Assembly: GCA_949298405.1 (NCBI GenBank)
Contig: CASFWA010000004.1
Location: 20,566 to 84,565, forward strand
Length of the DNA: 64,000 nt
Source: an uncultured Pseudomonadota bacterium
Lineage (GTDB): Bacteria; Pseudomonadota; Alphaproteobacteria; Rs-D84
Direction of reading: 5' to 3'
Part shown: in pieces, positions 1-7,556 of the stretch
Layout of the letters: each line of letters starts with the position of its first letter
How positions within the stretch are numbered: the stretch's first letter is position 1
Translations under genes and position numbers: made by a program
The notes under the pieces: model-generated
What the model was told of the DNA's origin: nothing
The model's input: the letters and a program-made list of their open reading frames with translations, nothing else
Database searches by the model: none

Positions 1-1
1 T

Positions 2-619
2 CGTGCATTTGATGCCGGCAACTATACAATATCTTTAATCGGTGTCGACCCAGATGTTAAATCAGAAGAAAATGTTTTTATCTATATTTCACCACGCGGA
101 TATAGGAATTCTGTTTCTTTATTGATGACAAAAGATGGCAGTACTTTGTTGCAAGCGCCAACTATGCTGACAGACGGTGATCTAGTTGTTTCTAAGATAG
201 ATTATTTAGATACAGGACGTATCGTCGTCACAGGTGACGCATTGCCTAGGTTGCGCGTTTCTTTGTCTTTGAATGATAAATATCTGGGGTTCGCAAAAGT
301 TTCAGACCATAAACATTTTGGTCTGGGGGCAGATGTGGGTGAATTAAAAGTAGGTAAAAAATATACATTAACAATTCGTTTGCACGACGGTGACGGTCGT
401 ACTATTGCGCAGGTTGGACATACTTTTGTTATGCCAGAAATGACGGGTTACGACGATACTTATTACACAGTCAGAAAAGGTGATTGCTTGTGGATTATTG
501 CACGCAACTTTTTACGCAAAGGTGTATTATTTAGCATAATTGCGGAACGTAATAATATTGAAAATCCAGACTTGATATTTCCTAAACAGTTATTACAAAT
601 CCCAGTCGGAGAAAAATAA
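2..619 (+). CDS. LysM-domain envelope protein, 5' end outside window
   Basis: The reading frame is open from base 2, so the start lies upstream of the window and only the last 205 residues are seen. The final 50 residues form a LysM domain (YYTVRKGDCLWIIARNFL, then an N-x-I-x-N-P-D-L-I-F-P-x-Q-x-L-x-I-P tail), which in this family binds peptidoglycan glycan strands. The stretch before it is beta-rich with regular polar/hydrophobic alternation and resembles an Ig-like fold; this is inference. The architecture of Ig-like domain followed by C-terminal LysM is typical of cell-wall-associated proteins. A TTG at 122 is not the start, because homologous-looking sequence continues upstream without a stop. 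The next gene begins 3 bases after its stop. Confidence 0.75.
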   Translation, partial: RAFDAGNYTISLIGVDPDVKSEENVFIYISPRGYRNSVSLLMTKDGSTLLQAPTMLTDGDLVVSKIDYLDTGRIVVTGDALPRLRVSLSLNDKYLGFAKVSDHKHFGLGADVGELKVGKKYTLTIRLHDGDGRTIAQVGHTFVMPEMTGYDDTYYTVRKGDCLWIIARNFLRKGVLFSIIAERNNIENPDLIFPKQLLQIPVGEK

Positions 620-622
620 AAA

Positions 623-904
623 ATGAATGAAAAACGCCAGAGTTTTAATAAATACAAAGAAGGCAAATCAGAACTAGAATTAAATATGGAAAATATGATT
701 GCCTTGCTGACTTCTTTGGAATCTAGCGCAAAATTGTGCGGAAGTTATATAATCGCAAGACAAGTAGAACAATTAAAAAAGTCCGCGATAAAAAATAACG
801 GCAATAAAAAAATATTAAAATCTATTCGTGCTAAATATGAAGAATATAAACAACAAATAAAGCAGATAGAAGATTCTAAAAAAGCAAATAGTAAAATTAA
901 ATAA
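623..904 (+). CDS. small coiled-coil protein of unknown function
   Basis: This 93-residue product is highly charged and predicted helical: Lys and Glu dominate, and the C-terminal half (KYEEYKQQIKQIEDSKKA) has coiled-coil character. There is no signal peptide or membrane segment. It starts 3 bases after the LysM gene and ends just before a strong terminator, so it is probably the last gene of that operon. I do not recognise the family. The coding call rests on its position in the operon, the GGAG about 10 bases upstream of the ATG, and the terminator directly after the stop. Confidence 0.6.
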   Translation: MNEKRQSFNKYKEGKSELELNMENMIALLTSLESSAKLCGSYIIARQVEQLKKSAIKNNGNKKILKSIRAKYEEYKQQIKQIEDSKKANSKIK

Positions 905-905
905 A

Positions 906-935
906 AAGAAGGGGCAATCGCCCCTTCTTTTTATT
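906..935 (+). terminator. intrinsic terminator after the LysM operon
   Basis: A 9-bp stem AAGAAGGGG/CCCCTTCTT with a 6-base loop is followed by a T-rich tract. It ends the two-gene unit and lies directly against the 3' end of the convergent tRNA-Gly gene; the A-run on the other side means it could also stop that transcript. Confidence 0.85.
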
Positions 936-937
936 TC

Positions 938-1011
938 TGGTGCGGGCGAAGGGAATCGAACCCTCGTCTTCAGCTTGGGAAGCTGACGTGCTACCATTAT
1001 ACCACACCCGC
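938..1011 (-). tRNA. tRNA-Gly (anticodon CCC)
   Basis: On the minus strand a 7-bp acceptor stem (GCGGGTG/CGCCCGC), D arm, anticodon loop TTCCCAA giving anticodon CCC, a GGTTCGATTCC T arm and an encoded CCA end can all be read. It decodes GGG. The gene converges on the small coiled-coil gene across a shared terminator. Confidence 0.95.
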
Positions 1012-1144
1012 AATTTTTATGGCTCGATTTTATATCTTTAATAATGAAAAGTCCAGTAGAAAACGTCGAAGCGTTTTTCCTGTTGCTTTTTATGCTTTTC
1101 AGTCCTACCGTATCCTATGCCTAAACAAAAAGGGAGACTTAATT

Positions 1145-2398
1145 ATGGCAAATGAAAATATGAATCCGTTATTGGCAGCACAACAACGCGTAAAGGTAGC
1201 ATGCGATAAGTTGGGCTTGAATGCGGATGTTTATGAAATTTTAAAAAATCCTCAACGTATGTTCGAGGTCTCGATTCCTGTTAAAATGGATGACGGTTCT
1301 ATAAAGGTATTTACAGGTTATCGTGCTCAACACAACACCGCAATAGGACCTTCTAAGGGTGGTGTTCGTTTTCATCCGGCAGTTAGTAAAGATGAGGTTG
1401 CTGCACTGTCTATTTGGATGACTTTTAAATGTGCTGTCACAGGTATTCCTTATGGTGGCGGCAAAGGCGGTATAATCGTTGACCCAAAAACTTTATCTCA
1501 GGGTGAATTAGAACGTTTATGTCGTGGATACGTAGATGCTATCTATCCTATCCTGGGCGAAAAGAAAGATGTTCCTGCACCAGACGTAAATACAAATGGG
1601 CAAATTATGGCCTGGATGATAGACGAATATATTAAACTATCTGGTGAAGCTTCTTTCGGTACGTTTACAGGGAAACCAGTAGAGTTGGCTGGTTCTTTGG
1701 GACGTACAAAAGCAACAGGTCTGGGTATTTCTATCATAATGTCTGAAGCCTTGAAAAAGCAAGGCAAAGAAATGAAAGGTGCGCGTATAGCAATTCAAGG
1801 TTTTGGAAATGTAGGTAGTTTTACTGCTAAATGCAGCAGTGAAATGGGGGCAAAAGTTATTGCTATTGCAGAATGGAACACTATTTTGTTTAATGAAAAC
1901 GGGTTAGATATAGATGCTTTGTTGAAATATAAAGCAGATAATAAAGGTAGTATAAAAGACTTCCCAGGTGCAAAAGAAATTAAAGCCGAAGAATTCTGGG
2001 CTTTGGATGTTGATGTATTATCACCATGTGCTATGGAAAATACTATCAATAAAGATACTGCACCATTGATAAAGACAAAGTTGGTCGTTGAAGGTGCAAA
2101 TGGCCCTACAACCCTGGAAGGCGAAGAAATATTGTTGGCAAACGGTGTGACCGTTGTACCAGATATTTTGGCAAATGCGGGTGGTGTGACAGTTTCTTAC
2201 TTTGAATGGGTCCAAAACCGTTATGGTTATTATTGGGGCGAAGAAGAAGTAGAACAGAAAGAAGAAATCGCGATGAAAAACGCTTTTGACGCAATTTATA
2301 AAATTAAAGAGGAATATAATGTTCCTATGCGTGAAGCAGCTTATATGCACTCTATCAAAAGAGTTGCAGCGGCTATGAAATTACGCGGTTGGTGTTAA
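1145..2398 (+). CDS. gdhA: glutamate dehydrogenase, hexameric type
   Basis: The enzyme interconverts glutamate and 2-oxoglutarate plus ammonia with NAD(P), linking nitrogen assimilation to the TCA cycle in the cytosol. The 417-residue length fits the short hexameric class. The catalytic-lysine glycine motif (PYGGGKGGI) lies near residue 105 and the Rossmann signature GFGNVGSF near residue 220. The start at 1145 has a GGGAG ribosome binding site. The open frame extends upstream to 1019, but that part is unlike the family and overlaps the tRNA promoter side, so I exclude it. It is a single-gene unit closed by a terminator. Cofactor preference cannot be settled by eye. Confidence 0.92.
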   Translation: MANENMNPLLAAQQRVKVACDKLGLNADVYEILKNPQRMFEVSIPVKMDDGSIKVFTGYRAQHNTAIGPSKGGVRFHPAVSKDEVAALSIWMTFKCAVTGIPYGGGKGGIIVDPKTLSQGELERLCRGYVDAIYPILGEKKDVPAPDVNTNGQIMAWMIDEYIKLSGEASFGTFTGKPVELAGSLGRTKATGLGISIIMSEALKKQGKEMKGARIAIQGFGNVGSFTAKCSSEMGAKVIAIAEWNTILFNENGLDIDALLKYKADNKGSIKDFPGAKEIKAEEFWALDVDVLSPCAMENTINKDTAPLIKTKLVVEGANGPTTLEGEEILLANGVTVVPDILANAGGVTVSYFEWVQNRYGYYWGEEEVEQKEEIAMKNAFDAIYKIKEEYNVPMREAAYMHSIKRVAAAMKLRGWC

Positions 2399-2400
2399 AT

Positions 2401-2434
2401 AAAAATCCCCGATACTTCGGGGATTTTTATTTTT
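2401..2434 (+). terminator. terminator of glutamate dehydrogenase
   Basis: The stem AAAAATCCCCGA/TCGGGGATTTTT with a 4-base loop begins 2 bases after the stop codon and is followed by a T-rich run. Confidence 0.9.
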
Positions 2435-2504
2435 AAAATATACAAATTATTTGACTTTTCTTATTTTTTATACAATAATTACTTCGCAAATCCCAAAGAT
2501 TGCC

Positions 2505-2570
2505 ATTAATATAGCACCAGTACGCGGTATGCGTGTGGAACATCAACCGGCGAGTTTCGCTCTTGATGAA
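2505..2570 (+). promoter_or_regulatory. structured leader upstream of rpsP
   Basis: The 227 bases between the gdhA and rpsP genes hold two adjacent hairpins: ACGC/GCGT around 2522-2534, and a longer one pairing CATCAA (2541-2546) with TTGATG (2563-2568) with an inner GCGA/TCGC stem. A TTGACT box at 2451 followed by TATACAAT near 2469 is promoter-like but the spacing is short. The hairpins would lie in the 5' UTR of the S16 operon, where autoregulatory leaders occur in other bacteria. I do not recognise a named RNA family. Confidence 0.4.
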
Positions 2571-2625
2571 TGATTTTTATTGTGGCTTTTGGAGGAAAAT
2601 AAAAAAAATTTAAGGAGCAAAAAAT

Positions 2626-3063
2626 ATGGCAACAGTTATTAGATTGGCACGCTTTGGTGCAAAAAAACGTCCTTATTACCATGTAGTGGTTACAGATTCT
2701 CGTAATGCACGTAATTCTGGTAATGTTTTGGACACAGTTGGTAAATATGACCCAATGCAACCAAAAGACAGTGAAAAACGCGTTGTTTTGGATGTTGATG
2801 CTGTTAAATCTTGGATGGCAAAAGGTGCAAAGCCTTCTGACCGTGTTTATAAATTCTTGGCAAATGCAGGTTTGGTTGAAAAGAAACCAATTCCTGTTCA
2901 AACAAAAAAACATTTGCAGTCCGAAAAAACTTTGATGAAAATCAAAGATAAACAAGAAAAATTGGCTAAAATAGCTGAAGAAAAAGCGGCTGCAGAAGCA
3001 GCGGCAAAGGCTGCAGCAGAAGCACCTGCTGAAGGAACTTCTGCTGAAACAGTTGCTGAATAA
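2626..3063 (+). CDS. rpsP: 30S ribosomal protein S16 with Ala-rich tail
   Basis: S16 is a small-subunit assembly protein that binds 16S rRNA. The N-terminal 80 residues carry the family start (IRLARFGAKKRPYYHVVV) and the GKYDPM segment. The protein is 145 residues; typical S16 is 80-100, and the excess is a C-terminal tail rich in Ala, Glu and Lys from about residue 105. Such tails occur in other alphaproteobacterial S16 proteins. AAGGAG lies 8 bases upstream of the ATG. It heads the rpsP-rimM-trmD-rplS operon. Confidence 0.97.
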   Translation: MATVIRLARFGAKKRPYYHVVVTDSRNARNSGNVLDTVGKYDPMQPKDSEKRVVLDVDAVKSWMAKGAKPSDRVYKFLANAGLVEKKPIPVQTKKHLQSEKTLMKIKDKQEKLAKIAEEKAAAEAAAKAAAEAPAEGTSAETVAE

Positions 3064-3076
3064 TTTTTGCTTTAAC

Positions 3077-3107
3077 TAACCCGGGTGTAATTATACATCC
3101 GGGGTTT
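3077..3107 (+). terminator. imperfect hairpin after rpsP, possible attenuator
   Basis: An imperfect stem (AACCCGGGTGT against ACATCCGGGGTT) with a short AT loop is followed by only four T residues. It may reduce read-through between rpsP and the rest of the operon rather than end the transcript, as rimM-trmD-rplS have no other obvious promoter. Confidence 0.4.
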
Positions 3108-3125
3108 TGTAGAAGGTTATTAAAT

Positions 3126-3368
3126 TTGGCAGATAAAAAATTAGAATTTTGTCCGTACGATAAAATCGTCCCTTTTAAATGCGATATGACTTATCGTATG
3201 GGTGAATTTTATAGACAAATGCAATTTGCTTTTGATAGAAAACAGGAAAAATATTTCCTCGTTTCTGAGAGAACTATATGTGAATGTGACCCGGAAATTT
3301 GCCCAAAATATGTTCTGCATATGATGTGCAATTTAACTAAGTATAAACAGAATGAAAGAATTAAATAA
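3126..3368 (+). CDS. small Cys-containing protein in the trmD operon
   Basis: This 80-residue protein of unknown function starts at a TTG preceded by AGAAGG, and its 3' end overlaps the rimM start by 17 bases, which suggests translational coupling. It has seven Cys residues, including CPYD near the N-terminus and CECDPEICPKY near residue 53, a spacing that could bind a metal ion. There is no signal peptide. I recognise no family. Its position between rpsP and rimM suggests a link to ribosome maturation, but this is inference only. The TTG start makes the N-terminus uncertain. Confidence 0.6.
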   Translation: MADKKLEFCPYDKIVPFKCDMTYRMGEFYRQMQFAFDRKQEKYFLVSERTICECDPEICPKYVLHMMCNLTKYKQNERIK

Positions 3369-3816
3369 AATCTTGGTTGGAAAAATTGTCGCACCACAAG
3401 GTATTCGTGGCGAGGTGCGTGTTCAAACTTATACGCAAAATCCAACGGATTTGAAAGCTTTAAAATTATATAGCGATAAATTAGCAGATAATTCTTTTCA
3501 TTTTGTGCGTCAATTAAATCCAAAATCTACAGTTGTAATAGCAAAAATAGACGGGGTAAATGACCGTAATGCTGCGGAATTGTTACGTGGCATAGAACTG
3601 TTTATTGATCGCGCAGATTTACCAGAATTAAAAGATGGTGAATATTATCAAGCAGATTTAATAGGTATGAAAGTTGTTCGTAATGATTTAGTTTTGGGTG
3701 TTGTTGACAATATTCAAAACTATGGTGGTGGCGATATATTAGAACTTGATAACGGTGACTTGATTTCTTTCGTCGGTGCAGATGTTGATTTGAAAAATAA
3801 AATTATAAGGTTTTAG
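3352..3816 (+). CDS. rimM: 16S rRNA processing protein RimM
   Basis: RimM helps assemble the 30S head domain and binds S19. The N-terminal barrel shows the family motif GKIVAPQGIRGEVRV at residues 9-23, and the C-terminal PRC-barrel part contains YYQADLIGMKV and the ILEL strand (DILELDNGD). At 154 residues it is slightly shorter than the usual 165-180. It sits in the conserved rpsP-rimM-trmD-rplS order, with a small unrelated gene on each side. Confidence 0.95.
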   Translation: MKELNKILVGKIVAPQGIRGEVRVQTYTQNPTDLKALKLYSDKLADNSFHFVRQLNPKSTVVIAKIDGVNDRNAAELLRGIELFIDRADLPELKDGEYYQADLIGMKVVRNDLVLGVVDNIQNYGGGDILELDNGDLISFVGADVDLKNKIIRF

Positions 3817-3827
3817 AGGTCGAAGAT

Positions 3828-4172
3828 ATGGTAAAAAAAATCAAGATGATGTACAAAACCTTTGTCCTGGAAACTGTATCAAATGTATATGTTCCGAAAG
3901 AACCAGTCGTTGCAAAACATGGTGCGTATCGCTATTGTTGCTGTGTGCATGTGTGCGATAAATTTTTAACCTACCCTGTGGATAAATGGGGGCGCAGAAT
4001 AATCCCGGTTGGTTCGTCTTGTCCGTATGTCAAAATTGATACTGCGTTGGCTAATGGGCATTCGGTGCCTTGTTCTGGTGCTTTTGTTTATGTAAATGGA
4101 GAATTTTCGACTTTACGCAAAGGAATGCGAAACATATATGATGTATATGTCGGCGCAAGAGAACGAGATTAA
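3828..4172 (+). CDS. unknown 114-residue protein between rimM and trmD
   Basis: The protein has a CCCVHVC cluster near residue 38 and two further Cys residues at about 65 and 86, so it may bind a metal. It is probably cytosolic, as no signal peptide is visible. A GAGG-type ribosome binding site precedes the ATG, and the gene lies 11 bases after rimM and 3 bases before trmD, so it is co-transcribed with both. Operon continuity supports it being real. I recognise no family and assign no function. Confidence 0.6.
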   Translation: MVKKIKMMYKTFVLETVSNVYVPKEPVVAKHGAYRYCCCVHVCDKFLTYPVDKWGRRIIPVGSSCPYVKIDTALANGHSVPCSGAFVYVNGEFSTLRKGMRNIYDVYVGARERD

Positions 4173-4175
4173 ATT

Positions 4176-4856
4176 ATGCATTTTAATATATTGACTATCT
4201 TCCCTGAAATGTTTCCTGGAACCTTGTCTGGTGGGGTGGTTGGTCGTGCCTTGGAAAAAGGTATTTGGTCTTTTGATGCTATAAATATTCGTGATTTTGC
4301 AATAAATAATTATGGCAGCGTTGATGATGAACAGTTCGGTGGCGGTGTCGGCATGGTTATGCGACCAGATGTACTGGGTAATGCGTTAGATTCTGTTAAA
4401 AACAGAGGAAAAATTATATATTTTTCACCTCGTGGACCAACGCTTAATCAGCATATGGTCAGAGAATTTGCGAATGATAAAAATGCAACTTATACCCTGC
4501 TCTGTGGTCGTTATGAAGGAATTGACCAGCGAGTTATAGAAGAATATGATATAATGGAATTATCTATTGGTGACTACATTCTGTCAGGTGGCGAAATTGC
4601 CGCACAGGTTTTTGTTGACAGTGTTGTTCGTGTGATGGATAATGTCCTGGGTGGTGGCGTTGAGGCAACCGCCAATGAAAGTTTCGAAATCGGGGGGCTG
4701 GAATGGCCGTTATATACCCGCCCGTCGGCATGGCGTGGACGAAATGTCCCAGAAGTCCTGCTGTCCGGTCATCACGGCAATATAGAAAGATGGCGGAAAC
4801 AACAATCGGACGAAATAACAAAACAACGTCGTCCGGATTTAATAAAGGAAAAGTAA
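4176..4856 (+). CDS. trmD: tRNA (guanine-37-N1)-methyltransferase TrmD
   Basis: TrmD methylates G37 in tRNAs with G36, preventing +1 frameshifting. It is a SPOUT enzyme with a deep trefoil knot. Visible signatures are the N-terminal LTIFPEMF, the [11 protein letters not shown] loop near residue 55, [11 protein letters not shown] near residue 109, and the knot segment [11 protein letters not shown] at about residue 129. At 226 residues it is complete and near normal length. It is followed after 1 base by rplS, so the two are tightly coupled. Confidence 0.97.
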   Translation: MHFNILTIFPEMFPGTLSGGVVGRALEKGIWSFDAINIRDFAINNYGSVDDEQFGGGVGMVMRPDVLGNALDSVKNRGKIIYFSPRGPTLNQHMVREFANDKNATYTLLCGRYEGIDQRVIEEYDIMELSIGDYILSGGEIAAQVFVDSVVRVMDNVLGGGVEATANESFEIGGLEWPLYTRPSAWRGRNVPEVLLSGHHGNIERWRKQQSDEITKQRRPDLIKEK

Positions 4857-4857
4857 A

Positions 4858-5250
4858 ATGAGCATTATTAAAAAAATTGAAGCAGCGCAAGTTGCAAAAC
4901 TGAAAGGGGATAAAAAAATCCCTGCATTTAAATCTGGTGATACAGTAAAAGTACACGTAAAGATTAAAGATGGTGATAAATTCCGTATTCAGGTTTTTGA
5001 AGGCGTTGTTATCGCGCGTGATGGCGGCGAAGGAAATAATGCATCCTTTACTGTACGTCGTGAATCTTATGGTGTTGGTGTAGAACGTAAGTTCCCATTG
5101 TACAGCCCTGCAATTGAAAAAATTGAAAAGGTACGTACAGGTAAGGTTCGCCGTGCAAAATTGTTCTTCTTGCGTGGATTGTCAGGCAAAAAAGCACGTA
5201 TCGTTGAAGATTTGTCTGCTAATGCTGCTGAAAAGAAAGACAACAAATAA
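4858..5250 (+). CDS. rplS: 50S ribosomal protein L19
   Basis: L19 lies at the 30S-50S interface. The family pattern is clear: [20 protein letters not shown], then [12 protein letters not shown], then [15 protein letters not shown] and [21 protein letters not shown]. The length is 130 residues, with a short charged tail. It is the last gene of the operon and is followed by a strong terminator. Confidence 0.97.
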   Translation: MSIIKKIEAAQVAKLKGDKKIPAFKSGDTVKVHVKIKDGDKFRIQVFEGVVIARDGGEGNNASFTVRRESYGVGVERKFPLYSPAIEKIEKVRTGKVRRAKLFFLRGLSGKKARIVEDLSANAAEKKDNK

Positions 5251-5268
5251 TCATTGTATTATTTATGT

Positions 5269-5298
5269 TAAAAAAACCGCAGGTTCTGCGGTTTTTTT
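5269..5298. terminator. bidirectional terminator between rplS and the phosphoesterase
   Basis: The stem AAAAAACCGCAG/CTGCGGTTTTTT with a 3-base loop serves rplS on the plus strand. On the minus strand it overlaps the stop codon of the phosphoesterase gene, and a T run follows on both sides. Confidence 0.85.
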
Positions 5299-5821
5299 AA
5301 CGTGAAAATTCACGTGCTTTTGTAATGAACGGATTTACCAATGGAACAGGCTTATAGTCCGTTTTTTCTACACATACATTTATACACTGTTGATGATTTT
5401 CAAAGTCATAATCTTGTATGTGTATATGACCGTGGTAATTAACAATTGGTGGATTGTTTCCAAATTCTTCAAGCGGTTCATGAGATAATAGTATGTATTG
5501 TTCTGCATCGTATATAGGATGAGGAAAGACTTTTTCAAAACCACAAGATAACCACCATGTTTCCGAATGCCCCCTATCATGATTGCCCATGATAAGAAAT
5601 TTACGACCGTGCATTTGACTTAGAACTTTTGCAACTTTTTCTTTCGTTGCACCGTACATTATATCGCCTAACCAATAGCATATGTCTTGTTTGCCGACAG
5701 TTGCATTATATCTTTCAATTAATGCATTGTTCATTTCTTGCACGTCATTGAATGGCCGTTTGCCATTGATAATTATTCTTTCAGAGTCAAAATGAGGGTC
5801 GGAATATATAAACTTTGCCAT
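5297..5821 (-). CDS. calcineurin-like metallophosphoesterase
   Basis: This 174-residue cytosolic protein has the motifs of the binuclear metallophosphoesterase fold: SDPHFD near residue 7 (D-x-H), WLGDIMY near residue 50 (GD), MGNHDRG near residue 77 (GNHD), a single His at LLSHEP near residue 113, and the HGHIH motif near residue 130. All expected metal ligands are present, so it should be active on a phosphomonoester or diester; the substrate is unknown. Similar small enzymes are found in phages and their hosts. It starts 12 bases after the AbiEii-like gene and probably shares its mRNA. AAAGGAG precedes the ATG. Confidence 0.85.
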   Translation of the reverse strand: MAKFIYSDPHFDSERIIINGKRPFNDVQEMNNALIERYNATVGKQDICYWLGDIMYGATKEKVAKVLSQMHGRKFLIMGNHDRGHSETWWLSCGFEKVFPHPIYDAEQYILLSHEPLEEFGNNPPIVNYHGHIHIQDYDFENHQQCINVCVEKTDYKPVPLVNPFITKAREFSR

Positions 5822-5833
5822 GTTTTAACTCCT

Positions 5834-6760
5834 TTATAGTGTCTTTAAATTATTGTTTAGTTGAATTAAATTGCGAATGATGCTTTGCCAACTTTCAGGA
5901 TTCTTTAAGAATAATTCTGATATTTTGGCATAATCTTCACCCAGACGCGTTAATGTCGCATCTTCTGGAATCAGCTCTACTTCTGCAGTAGATGTCAGCG
6001 GTGGTATGCCTTTTGTTGTGTATTTGGTTTGATAATTCGATATATCAAATAAAAATTCTTTTGTTTCGTTTAAATTTACATGGTCTGCAATTCTGGCAAC
6101 GTCATAGTAGTGACGCGAGAATGTTTTCCTTAATCTTGGCATTTCTGTCTTTGCAGTGGAATGTAAAGCAAATACTTTGTCCCAGAATGTTTGCTCGTAC
6201 CGTACTGTTGGTATGTCCCCCATTTCCTGCTTGATAGAATACGGAACAACTGAACGATGTTGAATTTTATTTTCACTATATTTACGAGGAATGATTTCAA
6301 GGCATAAATGCCCCATTTCTGGTCCGAATGCAGATTTATATAATAAATGTAAAGTCGGAGAAGATAAAAATTGTTCTTTGTTTTCTAATGCACGCCAATC
6401 TCGGTCTGTAGCAATCATAAATTGCTGGTCTTGGTTTATGATGTAATTTACTTTTGGCTTTAATACGTCAAAAACAAAGGTTTTAAATTGTTTCTTAAAG
6501 TTTGTTAATTGCTTTTTAGAGTGTTCGTCTGGTAAATCTTCAAAATCTGCACATGCTAAATCAATGTCTTGACCGATACGTTGTGAAAAATTATAAGATT
6601 TAGTTATAGAACCACCCCCAGCAAAAACAAATTGTTTGCTGATATATGGGTCATTGAACAATTCTTCTAAAATGGCGCATTCTATATAGTCTTTCTCCGC
6701 CATTCTGGGGTTGCTTGTTCGTTGAAATGCTTTATATGTATCTGTGCTTATCTTTATCAT
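5834..6760 (-). CDS. AbiEii/DUF1814-like nucleotidyltransferase
   Basis: The 308-residue protein has the nucleotidyltransferase pattern of the AbiEii/AbiGii family: FAGGGSITKSYN with a G-G-x-S loop near residue 50, then RIGQDIDLAC with the metal-binding D-x-D, a downstream WDKVFALH helix and RHYYDVARI, matching the R-x-x-x-D-x-x segment of the family. In AbiE systems such proteins are toxins that modify tRNA or another target and are paired with an AbiEi antitoxin. No AbiEi-like gene is adjacent; instead a metallophosphoesterase follows. I choose the ATG at 6760 because the longer GTG start would lie inside the promoter. Confidence 0.75.
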   Translation of the reverse strand: MIKISTDTYKAFQRTSNPRMAEKDYIECAILEELFNDPYISKQFVFAGGGSITKSYNFSQRIGQDIDLACADFEDLPDEHSKKQLTNFKKQFKTFVFDVLKPKVNYIINQDQQFMIATDRDWRALENKEQFLSSPTLHLLYKSAFGPEMGHLCLEIIPRKYSENKIQHRSVVPYSIKQEMGDIPTVRYEQTFWDKVFALHSTAKTEMPRLRKTFSRHYYDVARIADHVNLNETKEFLFDISNYQTKYTTKGIPPLTSTAEVELIPEDATLTRLGEDYAKISELFLKNPESWQSIIRNLIQLNNNLKTL

Positions 6761-6767
6761 AGTGATT

Positions 6768-6797
6768 ATATTATTGCACACAAAACTAGTTTGTCAA
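6768..6797 (-). promoter_or_regulatory. promoter of the AbiEii-like gene (leaderless)
   Basis: On the minus strand a perfect TTGACA (6792-6797) is followed after 18 bases by TAATAT (6768-6773). The ATG at 6760 lies 7 bases beyond the -10 box, so transcription should start at or next to the start codon. There is no ribosome binding site. Confidence 0.7.
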
Positions 6798-6812
6798 CAA
6801 TTTTGTCAACAA
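6790..6812. repeat. direct repeat in the divergent promoter region
   Basis: The 11-mer TTTGTCAACAA occurs at 6790-6800 and again at 6802-6812, a 12-bp period close to one helical turn. The first copy contains the -35 box of the AbiEii-like gene. This arrangement suits an operator or a tandem -35; no regulator is known. Confidence 0.5.
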
Positions 6813-6827
6813 GTGTTATTTAATAAT

Positions 6828-6856
6828 TTGACATTAGTTTATTGCAATTGTAATAT
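6828..6856 (+). promoter_or_regulatory. promoter of the DUF2155-like gene (leaderless)
   Basis: A perfect TTGACA (6828-6833), a 17-base spacer and TAATAT (6851-6856) form a consensus sigma-70 promoter. The ATG at 6864 lies 7 bases after the -10 box, predicting a leaderless mRNA. The upstream ATG at 6855 overlaps the -10 box and can be excluded as the start. Confidence 0.8.
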
Positions 6857-6863
6857 GGTTAGC

Positions 6864-7223
6864 ATGAAAAAAGTTCTTAATTTTTTGGCGTTTTCTTCTT
6901 TGTTTGTCGGTGGGTTTGTGTTAGATGCAAATGCCTATGTGGATAAAAATAGTGCTGTCATTCGTATTATGAATAAAGCGGCAGGAAAAGTACAGACTGT
7001 CACCCTGCCCGTTGGCAAAGAAGCAGAATTTGAAAAATTATCTTTGATAATAAGAACTTGTAAGCAAACAGACCCTTTCCAAGCAGAAAACTTTTTTGCT
7101 TTTGTTGAGATGTCAAAAAAATCAGAAGGTAAAATTTTTAGTGGGTGGATGAATGCCAACGAACCTGGCGAAAACCCCGTGCAAAACGCAGATTATGATG
7201 TATGGTTAGTTAAGTGTGAATAA
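6864..7223 (+). CDS. DUF2155-like exported protein
   Basis: This 119-residue protein begins with a signal peptide (MKKVLNFLAFSSLFVGGFVL, cleavage expected after DANA), so it is exported. The mature part, with VTLPVGKEAEFEKLSLIIRTC, a later FFAFVEMSKK and FSGWMNANEP, and the terminal WLVKCE, matches what I know of DUF2155, a family seen mainly in alphaproteobacteria. Two Cys residues (in IIRTC and VKCE) could form a disulfide. Function is unknown, but the family is usually found near envelope and cell-division genes. The start is set by the promoter position. It is followed by two envelope genes in the same direction. Confidence 0.75.
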   Translation: MKKVLNFLAFSSLFVGGFVLDANAYVDKNSAVIRIMNKAAGKVQTVTLPVGKEAEFEKLSLIIRTCKQTDPFQAENFFAFVEMSKKSEGKIFSGWMNANEPGENPVQNADYDVWLVKCE

Positions 7224-7249
7224 TTTTTTATTATGTGGGAGGCTAAAAT

Positions 7250-7555
7250 ATGAATTTCTTAAAAAGATATCTTAAAATTTTTATTGGTATCGCAGTGCTG
7301 ATTTTCGTGGTTGTTGTTTTCTTTTTGACTCAGCGTTCTGGGGATTTGGAAGGTGCTAATTTAAAAAAATGGCGTAGCGCGGATATCGAAAGACGTGTTG
7401 CCGCGGTGAAAATTTTAGTTGCGTCGGACGAGCATTCTGAATTACTTGTACAATGCGTTGACAAGATTGCCTCTTTGCCCGAATCTGGGGAAATGGCTGT
7501 AAAAGATGCAGTATCACTATGCTATACTGGTATACAACTGAAAGAAAACAACTAA
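7250..7555 (+). CDS. small single-pass membrane protein
   Basis: The 101-residue product has one N-terminal transmembrane segment (IFIGIAVLIFVVVVFFLT, residues 10-27) after a short basic start, so it is probably anchored in the inner membrane with the C-terminal 70 residues in the periplasm. That part is mostly helical and carries two Cys residues (VQC and SLC). GGGAGG lies 10 bases before the ATG. It lies 1 base upstream of the next gene, so the two are coupled. I do not recognise the family. Confidence 0.7.
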   Translation: MNFLKRYLKIFIGIAVLIFVVVVFFLTQRSGDLEGANLKKWRSADIERRVAAVKILVASDEHSELLVQCVDKIASLPESGEMAVKDAVSLCYTGIQLKENN

Positions 7556-7556
7556 T

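Noticed and set aside
1019..1144. N-terminal extension of glutamate dehydrogenase
   Set aside because: The upstream residues are unlike the family and the ATG at 1145 has a clear ribosome binding site.
2451..2476. rpsP promoter with TTGACT and TACAAT
   Set aside because: The spacing of 12-14 bases is too short for a standard sigma-70 promoter, so I do not list it as one.
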